Positions 46,454 through 58,763 of a DNA stretch of 64,000 nucleotides are shown here, piece after piece. The stretch comes from Smallanthus sonchifolius (taxonomy: Eukaryota > Streptophyta > Magnoliopsida > Asterales > Asteraceae): NCBI GenBank assembly GCA_023525975.1, contig CM042042.1:1247501-1311500 (forward strand). Direction: 5' to 3'. A program made the translations under genes and the position numbers. The notes beneath the pieces are model-generated. The model saw only the letters and a program-made list of their open reading frames with translations, was not told where the DNA came from and did not search any database. Position 1 is the first letter of the stretch. Each line of letters opens with the position of its first letter.

Positions 46454-46888
46454 CTCTCCAGAACTCAAGTGATTGCAAAATTTCACTTGGAGTGATGTGG
46501 TTGCAATAGATTGGTTCCATTTCTAATCTACTATGCCTGTCTCCAACATTTTCACCTATATAATCAACATTTCAGTTATGCGATGTTGTGATTTGAAGCA
46601 TGTACTATCTTCTATACTTGATCTAAATTTAAACTTGGTGCCCATGATTTTACAAAATTAACTTATCTTTACACATGAATGTCTTTATGCAAAGACCGAC
46701 TGTTGAAGATAAAATGTATAATTTGACATCAAAAGTCAATACACGTAAAGACATTTATGCCTACAAATAAGCTAATAGATTTAGCAAGTCATACCTTCTC
46801 TTGTCTTCTGAATTGTGCCAAGTGCCTAATCCAAAAGTAATAGCTCCTGGAACAAAAAGCAAGAACCTTGTCCATCCTCTTTGCTTCT
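46454..46888 (-). pseudogene. SURF1 (cytochrome c oxidase assembly) exon fragments
   Basis: Exon A (46888-46795) reads KQRGWTRFLLFVPGAITFGL then GTW; after a one-base deletion it reads FRRQEK, matching the start of the SURF1 domain. Exon B (46555-46454) reads KMLE and, after another missing base, RHSRLEMEPIYCNHITPSEI then LQSLEFWR, the next SURF1 segment. Both have GT-AG borders. SURF1 helps assemble mitochondrial complex IV. The two frameshifts and the missing rest show a captured, dead fragment. The stretch 47900-48060 may be its first exon, but this is unsure. Confidence 0.82.
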
Positions 46889-48117
46889 CTGAGTAAGAGT
46901 AAATGTACAACCAAATTGATAATTATTGCATTTTTCTTGGGGATTTTGCAGGTAAATAATATTGAAATAAATTTAGAAAACAACCTTCAGATGCCCAAAT
47001 TCGTTACTCATAAAGTTTAGGTAAGCATGACCACTGATCATCTAGTAACAACACAAATAAGTATTAAAGCATATCCTTGTGTTTATGTAACTCCATGTGG
47101 CAAGCTTCTTGCTAGTCTTTCGTTTTTAATAAAAATCCGCTGTTCCAAAAAAAAACATGTATAAATCCAGATTTAGGGTTCGTAATTTAAAGGAAACAAA
47201 GACATAAAAGTAGATCGCGAACCAACAAATTCCAAAGTTGAGAGAGTTTTCTTGTAAGAAATTGGACGATACAAGCATCCATAAACCATAGGACCTGCAA
47301 TCAAATTCAGTACAGAAAAACTAAATTAGCAATAAAAAATCAGGAGCGCACATTGTGTGGTAGGTGAATGACCAAGTAAAACAACCAAGAACAATTATAT
47401 TGTAGTAGTTAACACAAATTTAAACCTTTTCAGCAAGTTTATTTCATTCAAGATCATGAGTTCGTGGTTCAACTAATTGGAACATAAACTAACTATGGAC
47501 AGAAAAATGAAACCCTAAAGAAAGTAAATGAGAAAATACACAGACCCAAATGACAAAATCTTGATAGAACAATATACTTACACATTAAAAATGAAATCTT
47601 GATCAGAATCCCAAGTGGGTTGGGGGTAAAGATAAAAGACGTGTGCCCTAGAACAAACAGGACGATCTGCAAGTATAAGCACCTGGTGAAAATCACAAAA
47701 AAATCATATTCCAATTGATAAACCGATAATGTCAAATTTCCGAAAACAAAATCTCATTGACGGATTTGTAAAACTAAAAGTAGGACTCCATTGATATCCC
47801 TTTTCAGGTCCAATCCCTTCAATAAGTTGAGCCAAACAAACAAAACCCTAATATCATAGCTTCGATTAGTGGCCAGCAGGTTTGAGAGGTGTTTAATTCA
47901 AGCTTTGAGACGTGTATCACCAAGGTGCCACAATTGGATGAGATAAGAACTTACACAAAATGGTTATAGTTGTGTCAATAGAGTAGAAGGAGAAGGGGAT
48001 GAAATCGTACCGTTGAATGGAGGAGATGGCAGCGGCGGCGACAATCGGTGTGGTGGGCTGGAAGTTGAAGACGATGAGAGATAACAGATTCCGATTTATA
48101 ATTTGAGGGGAAATTGA

Positions 48118-48329
48118 GGGGGTGTTTGGGATTACTTCTCAAAACTACTTATTAACTTTTTGTTAATAAGTAGTTTTGAAAAGTAAGTGGGACTTATTTT
48201 TTAAAAACAACTTATTTCTTCTTTATTTCCATCTCATTTTGATTTATTCAAACAAACTTTTAACTTATTAACTTTTAAAAAAAGTTAATAAGTTAATAAG
48301 TAGCTTAATAAGTAATCCCAAACACCCCC
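48118..48329. mobile_element. 212-bp MITE nested in the Helitron
   Basis: Perfect inverted ends GGGGGTGTTTGGGATTACTT / AAGTAATCCCAAACACCCCC with a 3-bp TGA duplication (48115-48117 and 48330-48332). The inside is a long near-palindrome of AACTTATTAA words. It is related to 13932-14130. Confidence 0.9.
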
Positions 48330-48688
48330 TGAAGAGATTCGATGGGCAGAAATGAAGGAGGATGCGGTTGGTTTGCGCTGGAGAAGACATGGAGAAGAAA
48401 CGTGGGCTATCTGGTCGATCCGTGTGAAAAAGCACAGAATTCAAAAACAAATTCTAACTGTCAAAATTTAGGAATTAGGGTGGCTAAGATTTAATTTGAG
48501 GGTGGTTATAAGTATTTTAAATAACTTGAGATTTAATTTAAAGAAACACGTATAACAGTTATGGTCTATATAATTATAATTTAATATTATGGAAAAAATA
48601 TATTAAATATGTAATTTATACAAGTTATATATAGGAATTCTCACGAGTTCTAATAATATTTAAGAGTTCTCATTTTATCCCTCTCTTA

Positions 48689-50561
48689 GGGTGTTGGGGG
48701 CCATTTACCCCAATACTCATTTACTCATCAAAATTGCCCAATAAAATTCTGTCACCTCAAAACTACTCATTTACTCAGATTTCATTGAAAACACCCTACT
48801 CATTTACTCGGATTTTATTGGAAACACCCTACTCAATTACTCACCAACTTTTTTTTTATAAATAACCATTTAAATAAAAAAAACATACTTTTTTTATTAA
48901 TTAAAAAGTCATAAGACAACTAAAAATAACAAAATACAATAATAAGTTACAAATAAAAAAACGAGAAAATAAACATAATCGTCTTCCGAATCGCTGCTGG
49001 CCCACTCCGGTAGTGTAGCAAAATATTCAACAAGATCATATTGTAGTCTAAAGTGTGTCTCTTGATCCCGCAATTCATTAATTACACCAACGTCCACTAC
49101 TTCATTGGTTGGAGGGTCCATCACGTAGCTGGGTGAGATTGCATTTCCGTCATGCTTTAAAAGCATATTGTGCAATATGATACATGCGTAAACCACATTT
49201 TGTATTTTTTGACGTTTATGTAACCGTTGCGGACGATTACGTATTCCCCATTTAGATTTTAAAACACCAAACCCGCGTTCAACGTTATTTCGAGCCGACT
49301 CTTGAACTTTCTTAAACTTTTTTTCTTTTGGGTCGCAGGGAATGGAAATGATTTCACAAAAACAGACCAAGTGGGGTAAATCCCATCCGCAAGATAGTAG
49401 CCACGTTTGTATTCACGACCGTTAACTTGGAAAGGACACTTCGGGGCGGTTCCATGCATTTCGTTATTGAACGGAGATTGATTGAGAACATTTATGTCGT
49501 TATTGGAACCGGCAGGACCACAAAACGCATGCCAAAATCATAAGTCATTTGACACCACTGCTTCCATCATGATCGTAGGGTATTGGTGATCACCTCTCAT
49601 AAATTGGGCACGCAAACTAGTCGGACACATCCTCCAAACGACATGCGTACAATCGATGCTACCGATCATCCCTGGAAGGCCCCATCTAGTTTCATGCGCA
49701 TTATATAAACGTGCAATCTCTTGGCTTGTAGGTCTACGTAAAAACTCTTTGCCGTATAACATAATAATAGAATTGCAAAAGTATTCTAAACATTCACGAG
49801 CAATCCTACCGGACATAGATAAATATTCATCATATTCGTCAGGAGGGTTACCTGTAGCAAGTTGACGAATAGCAGAAGTGCATTTCTGAATCGACGTGAA
49901 GCTCTTCTTTAACCTCCTGTCATACCCTTCGTGAAACCAAGAAAACTTTGAATCCATGCTTATATCCCTTACAATGCTTAAAAACAACTCTTTCGGTAAG
50001 CGAAATCTCGCTCTAAACGTATCTGCGTCGTACCTAGGGCGTTCGACGAAGTAATCCTTCAACAAAATTGTGTTAGCAACTTCATAATCACGATTTACAC
50101 ATTTTTTCTTTGATTTTGCCGTATCCTCAAGCTCACTACACGTAACTTTGGACAAAAACTCAATGTCACTTGATTCGGAAATGTCGGAAAGAAAATAATC
50201 AAAAACACTAGAATCGGATAATCCCGAAGGCAAACCAAGAATGCTAGAATCGGATGAAGACATTTTGTTAAAAAAAATTGGAGAGGAGAGTGATTTGTGA
50301 GTGATTTGTTTAAAGAGGAGAGTGAGATATATATATATATATATATATAGATAAAAAATTATTTTAATTTTTTAATCACCCAACCCACCCCCACCAATGG
50401 CTAGTCCTCAATGGTCGCCTCACCAAACCGAGTAAATATACGCGTTCCGCACTACTCGGCCAACTTACCCGGCCCAACTCGATTCATTGGGGGCGGTGTA
50501 CCCCTTACCCGGTCCACTCTCACCTACTCGATCATATGCGGGTATCCCGCCCCCAACACCC
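48689..50561 (-). mobile_element. PIF/Harbinger transposon, 1873 bp
   Basis: Terminal inverted repeats GGGTGTTGGGGGC / GCCCCCAACACCC and TTA duplications (48686-48688 and 50562-50564) define the element. The paralogous site near 57030 (CCCTCTCAAATATATGTG) lacks it, showing insertion into block B after duplication. It carries only the transposase; the Myb-like ORF1 partner needed by autonomous PIF/Harbinger elements is absent. Confidence 0.96.
48909..50263 (-). pseudogene. PIF/Harbinger DDE transposase, two lesions
   Basis: The coding region starts at 50263 and spans about 440 residues. The first 241 codons are open and include GSIDCTHVVW with the first catalytic Asp. A TGA at 49540-49538 interrupts the frame where Trp is expected. 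In the same frame follow WHAFCGPAGSNNDINVL, with the second Asp, and PFQVNGREYKRGYYLADGIY. A one-base shift near 49340 leads into NVERGFGVLKSKWGIRNR, with the catalytic Glu. The DDE triad is thus still present in pieces. Sequence quality suggests recent inactivation. Confidence 0.88.
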
Positions 50562-50564
50562 TTA

Positions 50565-51972
50565 TATATGTGTATAATTAGGAGGGAATTCTTGGTTACA
50601 TTTTTGCCCCAAAGCTTACAAAAGAATAGGAATAATCATACAAATGGGTCAAAAGTTATTAAAAATATTTATTAAAAATGCATAATACTTTCTAAATGCT
50701 CTATTAAAAGAAGTTTAGACTACTATTATAAATAGTACATTATTTGTAATCATACTTAAAACATTAATTAGCAAAAACAAGGTTTAAAGAAAATAAAAAT
50801 GTTTGCACATCAATCCAGCAATCCAACCTGTTTCAATCCTACTAAAAATTTAACCGGTTTTTTTTAACCTTGACATGTTTTGACTGGTTACCCAACCCTC
50901 CCATTTTCCACCCACAACTTTTGGGGAAAAGTATCCGCTTACGAGAAATCATCTCGTCTCTTGTGCATTTGTTTAGTCTTGGTCAGATATTTGACGTTTT
51001 TTGTAACTTAGCCTCCGGTCTGGTATTCAAATATTTTTTAATAAATCCTTTGTTATATCATGAAAACCAATAATAAAAACCTGGTAGTTATATTGTGGGG
51101 TGGTCAAATGTTGTTGGCTCAAATGAACTTACACTTTTATCTATACTTCGATTGTTACTTGCTGCTAAAATCTCTCAATACTAGTCCTCATCATATGTTT
51201 CCTTCACCCAGGGGTTCCTGCAACATTTAGTTTTAATATACAAGTTATTCAGTTGTCGAACTAAACTGAAACTTCTGATCTAAGATAACGAGAAAACTGT
51301 TTGATTCACATGTTTTGCAAGAGCAAATCAGTGGGTATAATTTTCATGTTGAAAGGCATGTTTTTAATGTAATTTCTAAAAATGAATCATTGAACAAACA
51401 ACAACATATATCTAATTGAAATAAAATTATTAACTGCATATCTAATTGAAATAAAATTGAACTAAGAAAAGAAAACATCAGAGTAAGACATAATTTCAAT
51501 CAAATATTGTAAAAAAAATAATAACAGAATTTTACAAATGAAGAAAATATCAATAACTAAGATCTATATTTGCAACAATTTCACAAATATTTAAAATAAA
51601 AAAAGAATCATATTCAGTTGTGTCAAAATCCACTTAATCATATTCATTCTACACTTTGCATTTCCAACCATTTCAATCAAATATTGTCAGAAAAACAGAA
51701 ATTTACAAGTGAATTATTATCATCGTTTATTCAACTTTTAGGTTTTAAGCAATTCAACATTTATTTTGGATATTCGAGTGTTCCTTTTTCAATCGATTAT
51801 TTAATAGAAAGTGAGATGATTGTATTGATTAGTATTTACATCAACTTGTCCATGAATTAGAAATAAAAACATAAGAATGAATGAGAATACCAGTTTGTCA
51901 AAGACGTTCAAATTAAAACAAATATATTTAATTTATTCATATGGAAATTAGAGGGTATTTTAGAAACAAGTA
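50565..51972. other. 3' flank of CNL block B, continued
   Basis: It matches 57045-58330 for most of its length, with small deletions. No coding DNA is seen. Confidence 0.65.
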
Positions 51973-52068
51973 CCTGAAGTCTAATTCGATGCAGGGGATA
52001 TGAGAGATGAGGGGCCAGTAGTGGGAGCCTCTTCCATTACACCTTTCTTCCAGTTCTGGGCATTCTAA
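51973..52068 (-). pseudogene. CNL C-terminal scrap, first copy
   Basis: About 32 codons encode LECPELEERCNGRGSHYWPL and ISHIPCIELD, the last LRR and tail of the CNL genes, followed by the conserved AGGTACTTG. At 52069 the sequence jumps to flank DNA like that at 18885-19070. Confidence 0.85.
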
Positions 52069-52392
52069 GATAATGAGGGAAATGTTTGATTTACATGTTT
52101 GGTATAATTTTCATGTTGAAATGCCTGTTTTTAATGTAATTCCTAAAATGAATCATTGAACCAAACTCAATTAAAGAAACTATAAAAAGGAATATAAAAT
52201 TGGCTATGAAGAAAAAAACAACAACATATGCATTCTAATTTGAACAGATTCACAGGGAAACTGTTTGATTTAATAGAAAGTGAGATGATTGTATTGATTA
52301 GTATTTACATCAACTTGTCCATGAATTAGAAATAAAAACACAAGAATGAATAGTTTGTCAAAGACGTTCAAATTAAAACAAATATATTTAAA

Positions 52393-53010
52393 TTATTCAT
52401 ATGGAATTAGAGGGTATTTTAGAAACAAGTACCTCCAGTCTATTTCGATGCAGGGGATATGAGAGATGAGGGGCCAGTAGTGGGACCCTCTTCCATTACA
52501 CCTTTCTTCCAGTTTTGGGCATTCATAGATTCTCAAAAGCAAAAGTGAAGGCAACAACGTCTCTGGTAGATGTTTCATCTTTGGACAACCCCAAATGAGG
52601 AGATGTTGAAGGGATTCGAGATGTTGGAGTCCCATTGAAAGTGATTCCAGATTACGACACCATCGTATGTCAAGTGTAGTAAGAGAAGAAGGGAAAATGT
52701 GGGATAATTCACTGAAATTACTCACCCCATCTTCATTTGATAACCTTAGGTTAACAAGGGAAGCTGGATAATTCTGCAGCAGGCCCCACTCTGTGATGGG
52801 CTTCTTCAACCCCCCTATTTCAAGTGAACACAAATTTGGAGGCCAAGGCCCACAATAATCTATTCTTCTACACTCTTTGATTTTCAGATCCTTTAACAAC
52901 GTGAGATTTGATAAATTTGGAGGCGGCGACTCCAGACTTTTACAATTGTCTATTGACAAGAGGGTGAGGTTTGATAGTGGAAGGTCTGGAAATGACTCAA
53001 TACTTGGACA
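52393..53010 (-). pseudogene. CNL C-terminal LRR fragment, block B
   Basis: An open frame of 188 codons (52959-52393) corresponds to the last LRRs of CNL-A (for example KPITEWGLLQNYPASLVNL, MGLQHLESLQHL). Homology continues upstream to about 53010, where it ends abruptly at a junction with a reverse-transcriptase relic. The coiled coil, NB-ARC and first LRRs are lost. Confidence 0.9.
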
Positions 53011-53042
53011 TGCCCTATTGACAAGAGGGTGAGGTTTGATAG

Positions 53043-55047
53043 TTGGGTATCGAAATTAGACCTATTGTCGTAGGTGCGATCTGGAGGAGATTGGTCTCTA
53101 AGGTAGCCATGAGGAGTGTTGGGAAGGAGATGGCTAAATATCTATGTGACTTTCAATTTGGGGTGGGAGTTCCCAATGGGGCAGAGATTGTGCTCCATAG
53201 CGCGAACATGTTCTTAAATAAGTTTCACTCGGATGGATCGTTGGCTATGCTTACCGTTGATTTCTCTAATGCTTTCAACTTAGTGGATAGGACTGCCCTA
53301 CTACAAGATGTTCGGACCCGATGCCCGTCCATTTCCCTATGGGTGGATTTTTTATATGGGTAGCCGGCCATGTTATATGTGGGTGATGATCATATTTGGT
53401 CCACCACTGGGTTCAACAGGGGACCCTTTGGGGCCTCTCCTTTTTCCTTAGTTTTGCATATGTTGGTTCATCGGATCAAGGATTGCTGCAAGCTTCTCTT
53501 CCATGCTTGGTACCTCGATGATGGTACGATTATCGGAGACGTTAAAGAGGTGGTTAAAGCCCTAGCTATTATCAGGTCGGAGGGGCCTGTTTGGGCCTTG
53601 AACTCAACATCAAGAAAACAGAAGTTTTTTGGCCGTCGTGCAATGGGGTGAAGGTGTAAGATGGTTTGTTCCCTTGTGGGATTGGGAGGCCGGTGTTGGG
53701 TGTGAAACTCCTTGGGGGCGCCGTTAGTCGAGATGTAGGATTCATCAGTAATTTGGCTGTGAAAAGGGCTTCTTGTGCAGTGGAACTGATGAGCTTTCTC
53801 CCACGTTTACGAGACCCTCAATGTGAGCTCCTTTTGCTCCGCTCGTGTATGGGAGTTGCAAAGCTAGTATTCGGTCTTAGAACATGCCATCCTATGTATG
53901 TGGGGGAAGCTGTTTCTATTTTTGACAAGGGTCTTCGGGGTGCGATCGAGGATATCGTGGTTTGTGGTGGTGTTTTTTTTGGGGATTTTCAATGGAGGTT
54001 GGCATCACTTCCTACCCCGTTATGGGGGTTTGAGTTTATGTGCGGCTCAGGATGTATCCACTTATGCATTTGTGGCCTCGAGGACACAATCTTGGAGTTT
54101 ACAGGACCACATTCTTCGGGGCTGTGATAATGATGGTTTAGACTTTGATTATAGATGTGCGATAGATCGCTTGCACATGTCCCTTCCTGATTTCGATCTT
54201 AGCGGTTTCTCGAATAAGGACACTGTCCCCCCTAAAGTCCAACATGCTTTGGCGAATGCCTTATATAGCAGAATCGTCCAGAATTTGGGAGTAAAGTTTG
54301 ATTTATCACCTCGCCAAAAAGCGGTGTTTGAATGTCTCCGGGCTCCTCGGGCTCAAGATTTTCTAACAGTTATCCCCATTGAAGGATTGGGCCAACATAT
54401 GTCGGATGTGGAGTACCGGGCTATCCTCGAGTATCGGCTAATGATCCCTCTGTTTTCGACTGATGATCCTTGCCCAGTTTGCCGCAAAGTATGTCTAGAT
54501 TCTTTTGGCGAGCATGCGATTCATTGCAAGGAGCTACCTGGGTTTAAATACAGGCATGATTTGGTTAGGGATATTCTTTGTGATGTTCTTAAGCGGACAA
54601 AAATTTCTGCTAAAAAAGAGGCCCCCGTGAACTTTCTCACAGATCTGCTTGAAGGGAGGTCTACTCTACGGCCGGCTAATATTATTGTGTTTGGTTGGGC
54701 AGGGGGAAAACACGCTTGCGTGGACCTTACAAGGGTGTCCCCTCTTGTGGGGCTCAGGGACAACGGGGTTGTTGCGGGCCATGCTGCGTTAAAGGCTGAA
54801 TAAGGCAAAGTTGCTAAACACGATAAAGTTTGCTTAGAGAACCAACACGTGTTTATCCCTTTTGCTTTTGATACTTTTGGTTTCCTAGCACCGAAGGCAG
54901 TGGAATTCTTAAATAGGGTTCAGAGAGTCGTGCATAGTAGTATTTCGGCCACCAAGACCCAAAGCTTTGTTTTTAGTAAGATCGGTTTTGCTATTCAAAA
55001 GGGGGTTGCGACGTAATTTACTGCCCGTTTACCTGCCACTTTATTGT
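53043..55047 (+). pseudogene. Non-LTR reverse transcriptase relic with C-terminal zinc motif
   Basis: The stretch encodes a reverse-transcriptase domain: RPIVVGAIWRRLVSKVAM, LTVDFSNAFNLVDR, and the catalytic loop as YLDDG. A long C-terminal region follows with CPVCRKVCLDSFGEHAIHC and then RPANIIVFGWAGGKHACVDL. A Cys/His knuckle followed by an RP(x)D...D-like motif recalls the restriction-like endonuclease domain of R2-class elements; that assignment is inference. Stops at 53361, 53658, 54801 and 55013, and frame changes near 53590 and 54000, break it. A 301-codon stretch (53898-54803) is still open. The 5' part is missing. An A-rich stretch near 55090 may be its tail. Confidence 0.8.
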
Positions 55048-55129
55048 AATGGTCCTTCTTTTCTTGTGATTTAATATGTGTTTTATACTTAAAAAAAATG
55101 TATTAAATAAGAAATCAAATACATCAAGC

Positions 55130-58100
55130 TCACTTTTATAAGGTAGTTTTAAATTGGGCGGATATTCCAAATAGACGAATAATTATTTAATTGAAAGATT
55201 CATAAGAAATTAACTGTCTAAATAAATGAATAATTATTTAATTCAAAGATTCACATATTTTTACAAACCAACGAAACAAGATAGAAGTGCTAAAACTGGG
55301 GAAAAACCGGTGATTTCAAAATTGGAGCTCTAGATGAGAAATTGAGTCCTGAAAGTTAGAAAAACCAGCCTATGGTTTTTGTCCAAGCGTTTGGCCCGCT
55401 TAGACGTTTATGTCCATTATTTATGCCCCGAATAACTCCAAACGTAATGGAGGTCATGCCCTGAACTCTTTTCTAGTCCACTTCCCTGTGTCTATTTGCT
55501 CCAAATACGAGTCCGATAAATCATGCATCAGCTTTGTATCACCATCAAGGTGAAGATTGAACATCATTTTGTACTTTGCCGTTTTGTTTTCATTGTTTAG
55601 CTTGAAAATGAAGCACTTTAACAAAATAGAACCGAAGATCTCCAAATTCTGTCATGCTTGTGTTTTCTACATCAAAACACTAAATATGTCAAAAGTCAAA
55701 ACCATAACATTCTATGATACTTTTGCTTTGGTCAAATGACATAACTTGAAGGTTGACTATTAAACTTGACCACATATAATTTTACAAATCAAGGCTTCAG
55801 TTGGTGATCTAAACGAAAAGGAAATGGTCAAACCTGAAAAGCTGTAAACTTAAGAGGATGAAAGCAACCATTGTGAAGAAACCATCTTTCTGGTTTAAAC
55901 TCATGTGCATCATCAAACTTGATCCTTCCTATTGCATATGGATGATAAGCTACAGTATCCCCATTCTTCACGTCTTAACCATCAATACGTCAACACCATC
56001 TGCAAAGCATACAAACTTGGCCTATGATGGTATTATTTCCACCTAAACATTTCATACTAGTCAACAAGAGCATATGAAAAATTGCAACATTTGTATTACT
56101 TTACTTTTTTTATTACCTTTCAGAATGTAAAGTTACTCAAAGTGTATTTTCAATGCATAAAATCCTTGAAAATTATTTTAGAACCTCTGACTCCAATAAC
56201 TACTAATAACCATGTTCATTAGTCAAAGATCGGGTTAAGTCAAAGTTTGAACAATTGCTAATTACTTGTGATTGCATTCCACTCGAATTACATGATAAGT
56301 CTTGAGAGTTTTGTTCAAACCTGCATGAAGATACTGCATCTTTTCTAGGCATTCTTCACTCACATATTGTTTGCAAATTGTCTTTTCTAGCAATTATGAA
56401 GTTTAGTATTATATATCTCTAAGTCTTTTGGATTTGTGTTGTTGATTTGCATAAACCTTGATAGCATGTCTTCTTTCTTCAACTACAATTTCGAAAATTC
56501 AAGGGTCAAACATTATACTTTGACATTAGTAGCCAAACCCATTGCTTTTCAAATTTAATTTTAACAAGAATGTTACAAAAAAAAAAAAAAAAAAAAAACT
56601 ACAACTTCTTCCATTAAAAATGTGGATCTTGTTGAATTTCTATCCCAGTTATCAAACAATACTCAGAATATCGAACAATATTAATAATTTTACAGTCAAT
56701 TTGGTTGGCATCAAGAATCAAACTTTACTTCATGTTTTGTGATTTCAACTCATTTACATATACCAGGGTTGTGGTCATCTCAAATGGATCAAATGAGTTA
56801 GGCTAAAAAACCAACGAAAAGAATAACTAGTCAAATGGGCAGGGCCGTCCAACAAGATAGTCCATCACCACTTCGCAAGGGCCCATAATTTTTGGGGGCC
56901 CAAATTTAAATAGTAATAGTATTAGTAATTTAATATTATGGGAAAGTATTTAATTATGTAATTTATACTAAGTTATATATACGCGTTTTTACGAGTTTCA
57001 CAATATTTAGAAGTTCTCATTTGATCCCTCTCAAATATATGTGTATAACTAGGAGGGAAACCTTTGTGCCCCAAAGCTTACAAAAGAATAGGAATAATTA
57101 TACAAATGGGTCAAAAGATATTAAAATCGTTTATTTAAAATGCATAATACCTTCTAAATGCTCTATTAAAGGAAGTTTAGAAATAGTATATTATTTGTAA
57201 TCATAGTTAAAACAATAGTTAGCAAAAACAAGGTTAAAAAAAATAAAAATGTTTGTACATCAGTCCAGCATCTGACCCAACCCAATCCGTTTCAACCCTA
57301 CTAAAAAGTTAAAACCATTTTTTTAAGCCGGACCTGTTTTGACTCGTTATCCAACCCTCCCATTTTCCACCCACAATTTTATGGGGAAAAAGTATCCGCT
57401 TACCAGAAATCATCTTGTCCCTTGTGCATTTGTTTAGTCTTGGTCTGGATCAGCTACTAAAATCTCACAGGGGGCCTGCAACATTTAGTTGTAATATATA
57501 AGTTATTCAGTTGTCTAACTAAATTGAAACTTCTGATCGAAGATAATGAGGAAACTGTTTGATTTACATGTTTTGCGAAAGCAAATCAGTTGGTATAATT
57601 TTCATGTTGAAAGGCATGTTTTTAATGTAATTTCTAAAAATGAATCATTGAACCAACATATGCATTCTAATTTGAACAGATTCTTGAAATTTTCAAACCG
57701 AAAGTCAATGTGATATAAATATTAACCACGTGTCTAATTGAACTAAGAAAAGAAAACATCAGATCATAAATAATAACAGAATTTTACAAGTGAAGAAAAT
57801 ATCAATAACTAAGATCTATATTTGCAACAATTTCACAAATATTCAAAATAAAAAGAATCATATTCAGTTGTGTCAAAATCCACTTCCATCCACTTAAACA
57901 TTTGAGTCACATTACATAGTTTAAGATTAACTGCATGTCTATTTCATTCTACACTTTGTATTTCCAACAATTTCAATCAAATATTGTCAGAAAAACAGAA
58001 ATTTACAAGTGAAGAAAACACCACTAATTAAGATATGTATTTCCAACAATTTCAACATATTAATTCATATTGTTTGTTTTCTATTGCACTAAATTATTAT

Positions 58101-58295
58101 CATCGTTTATTAAATTTTTAGGTTTTAAGCAACAACTTGTCCATGAATTAGCATTGATTTTGGATATTTGAGTGTTCCTTTTTCAATCGATTATTTACAT
58201 CAACTTGTCCATGAATTAGAAATAAAAACACAAGAATGAATGAGAATACCAGTTTGTCAAAGACGTTCAAATTAAAACAAATATATTTAATTTAT
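55130..58295. other. 3' flank of CNL block C
   Basis: This is paralogous to the flanks of blocks A and B. It contains the empty sites that correspond to the Cassandra (near 55811) and Harbinger (near 57030) insertions, plus P450 relics. An A22 run lies at 56577-56598. Confidence 0.7.
55834..56400 (-). pseudogene. CYP704-type P450 relic, block C
   Basis: About 56400-56240 matches the K-helix exon of block A and is more decayed. About 56057-55834 matches the PERW exon, ending FKFTAFQ at a GT donor. The exon order is correct. Frames are interrupted and the heme-binding exon is absent. Confidence 0.7.
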
Positions 58296-58763
58296 TCATA
58301 TGGAAATTAGAGGGTATTTTAGAAACAAGTACCTCAAGTCTATTACGATGCAGGGGATATGGGAGATGAGGGGCCAGTAGTGGGAGCCTCTTCCATTACA
58401 CCTTTCTTTCAGTTTTGGGCATTCTAAGCTTTCCAAACTCAAAAGAGAAGGCAACAACGTCTCTGGTAGATGTTTCATCTTTGGGCAAAAACGAATGACG
58501 AGATGTTGAAGGGATTCGAGATGTTGGAGTCCCATTGAAAGTGATTCCAGATTAGGACACCATTCTATGTTAAGTGTAGTAAGAGAAGAAGGGAAAATGT
58601 GAGACAATTCACTAAAATTACTCACCCCATCTTCATTTGATAAAGTTAGGTTAACAAGGGAAGCTAGATAATTCTGCAGCAGGCCCCACTCAGTGATGGG
58701 CTTCTTCAACCCCCCTATTTCAAGTGAACACAAATTTGGAGGCCAAGGCCCACAAAAATCTAT
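58296..58763 (-). pseudogene. Orphan LRR tail of CNL-C beyond the premature stop
   Basis: This is in frame with the CNL-C reading frame. After the TGA (58766-58764) about 156 codons continue with IDFCGPWPPN and LCSLEIGGLKKPITEW to a normal stop. The same region is intact in CNL-A. Confidence 0.9.

Larger units (their letters stand above)
44700..48578 (-). mobile_element. Gene-fragment-carrying Helitron, about 3.9 kb
   Basis: On the minus strand the 3' end reads CCCGGCCACCGGACGGG (a hairpin), then TATAAAACTAG, then T, a Helitron terminus at 44700. The flanks join a paralogous empty site: 43451-43500 and 56901-56950 read ...AGTAATTTAATATTATGG, which here is split between 44699 and about 48579. 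The exact 5' end is uncertain; it does not show a clear TC. Inside are minus-strand fragments of SURF1 and ARP2 and a nested MITE. No Rep/helicase gene is present, so it is non-autonomous. Confidence 0.75.

Noticed and set aside
46215..46888. Working SURF1 or ARP2 gene
   Set aside because: Only single exons remain, with frameshifts and a stop, inside a Helitron.
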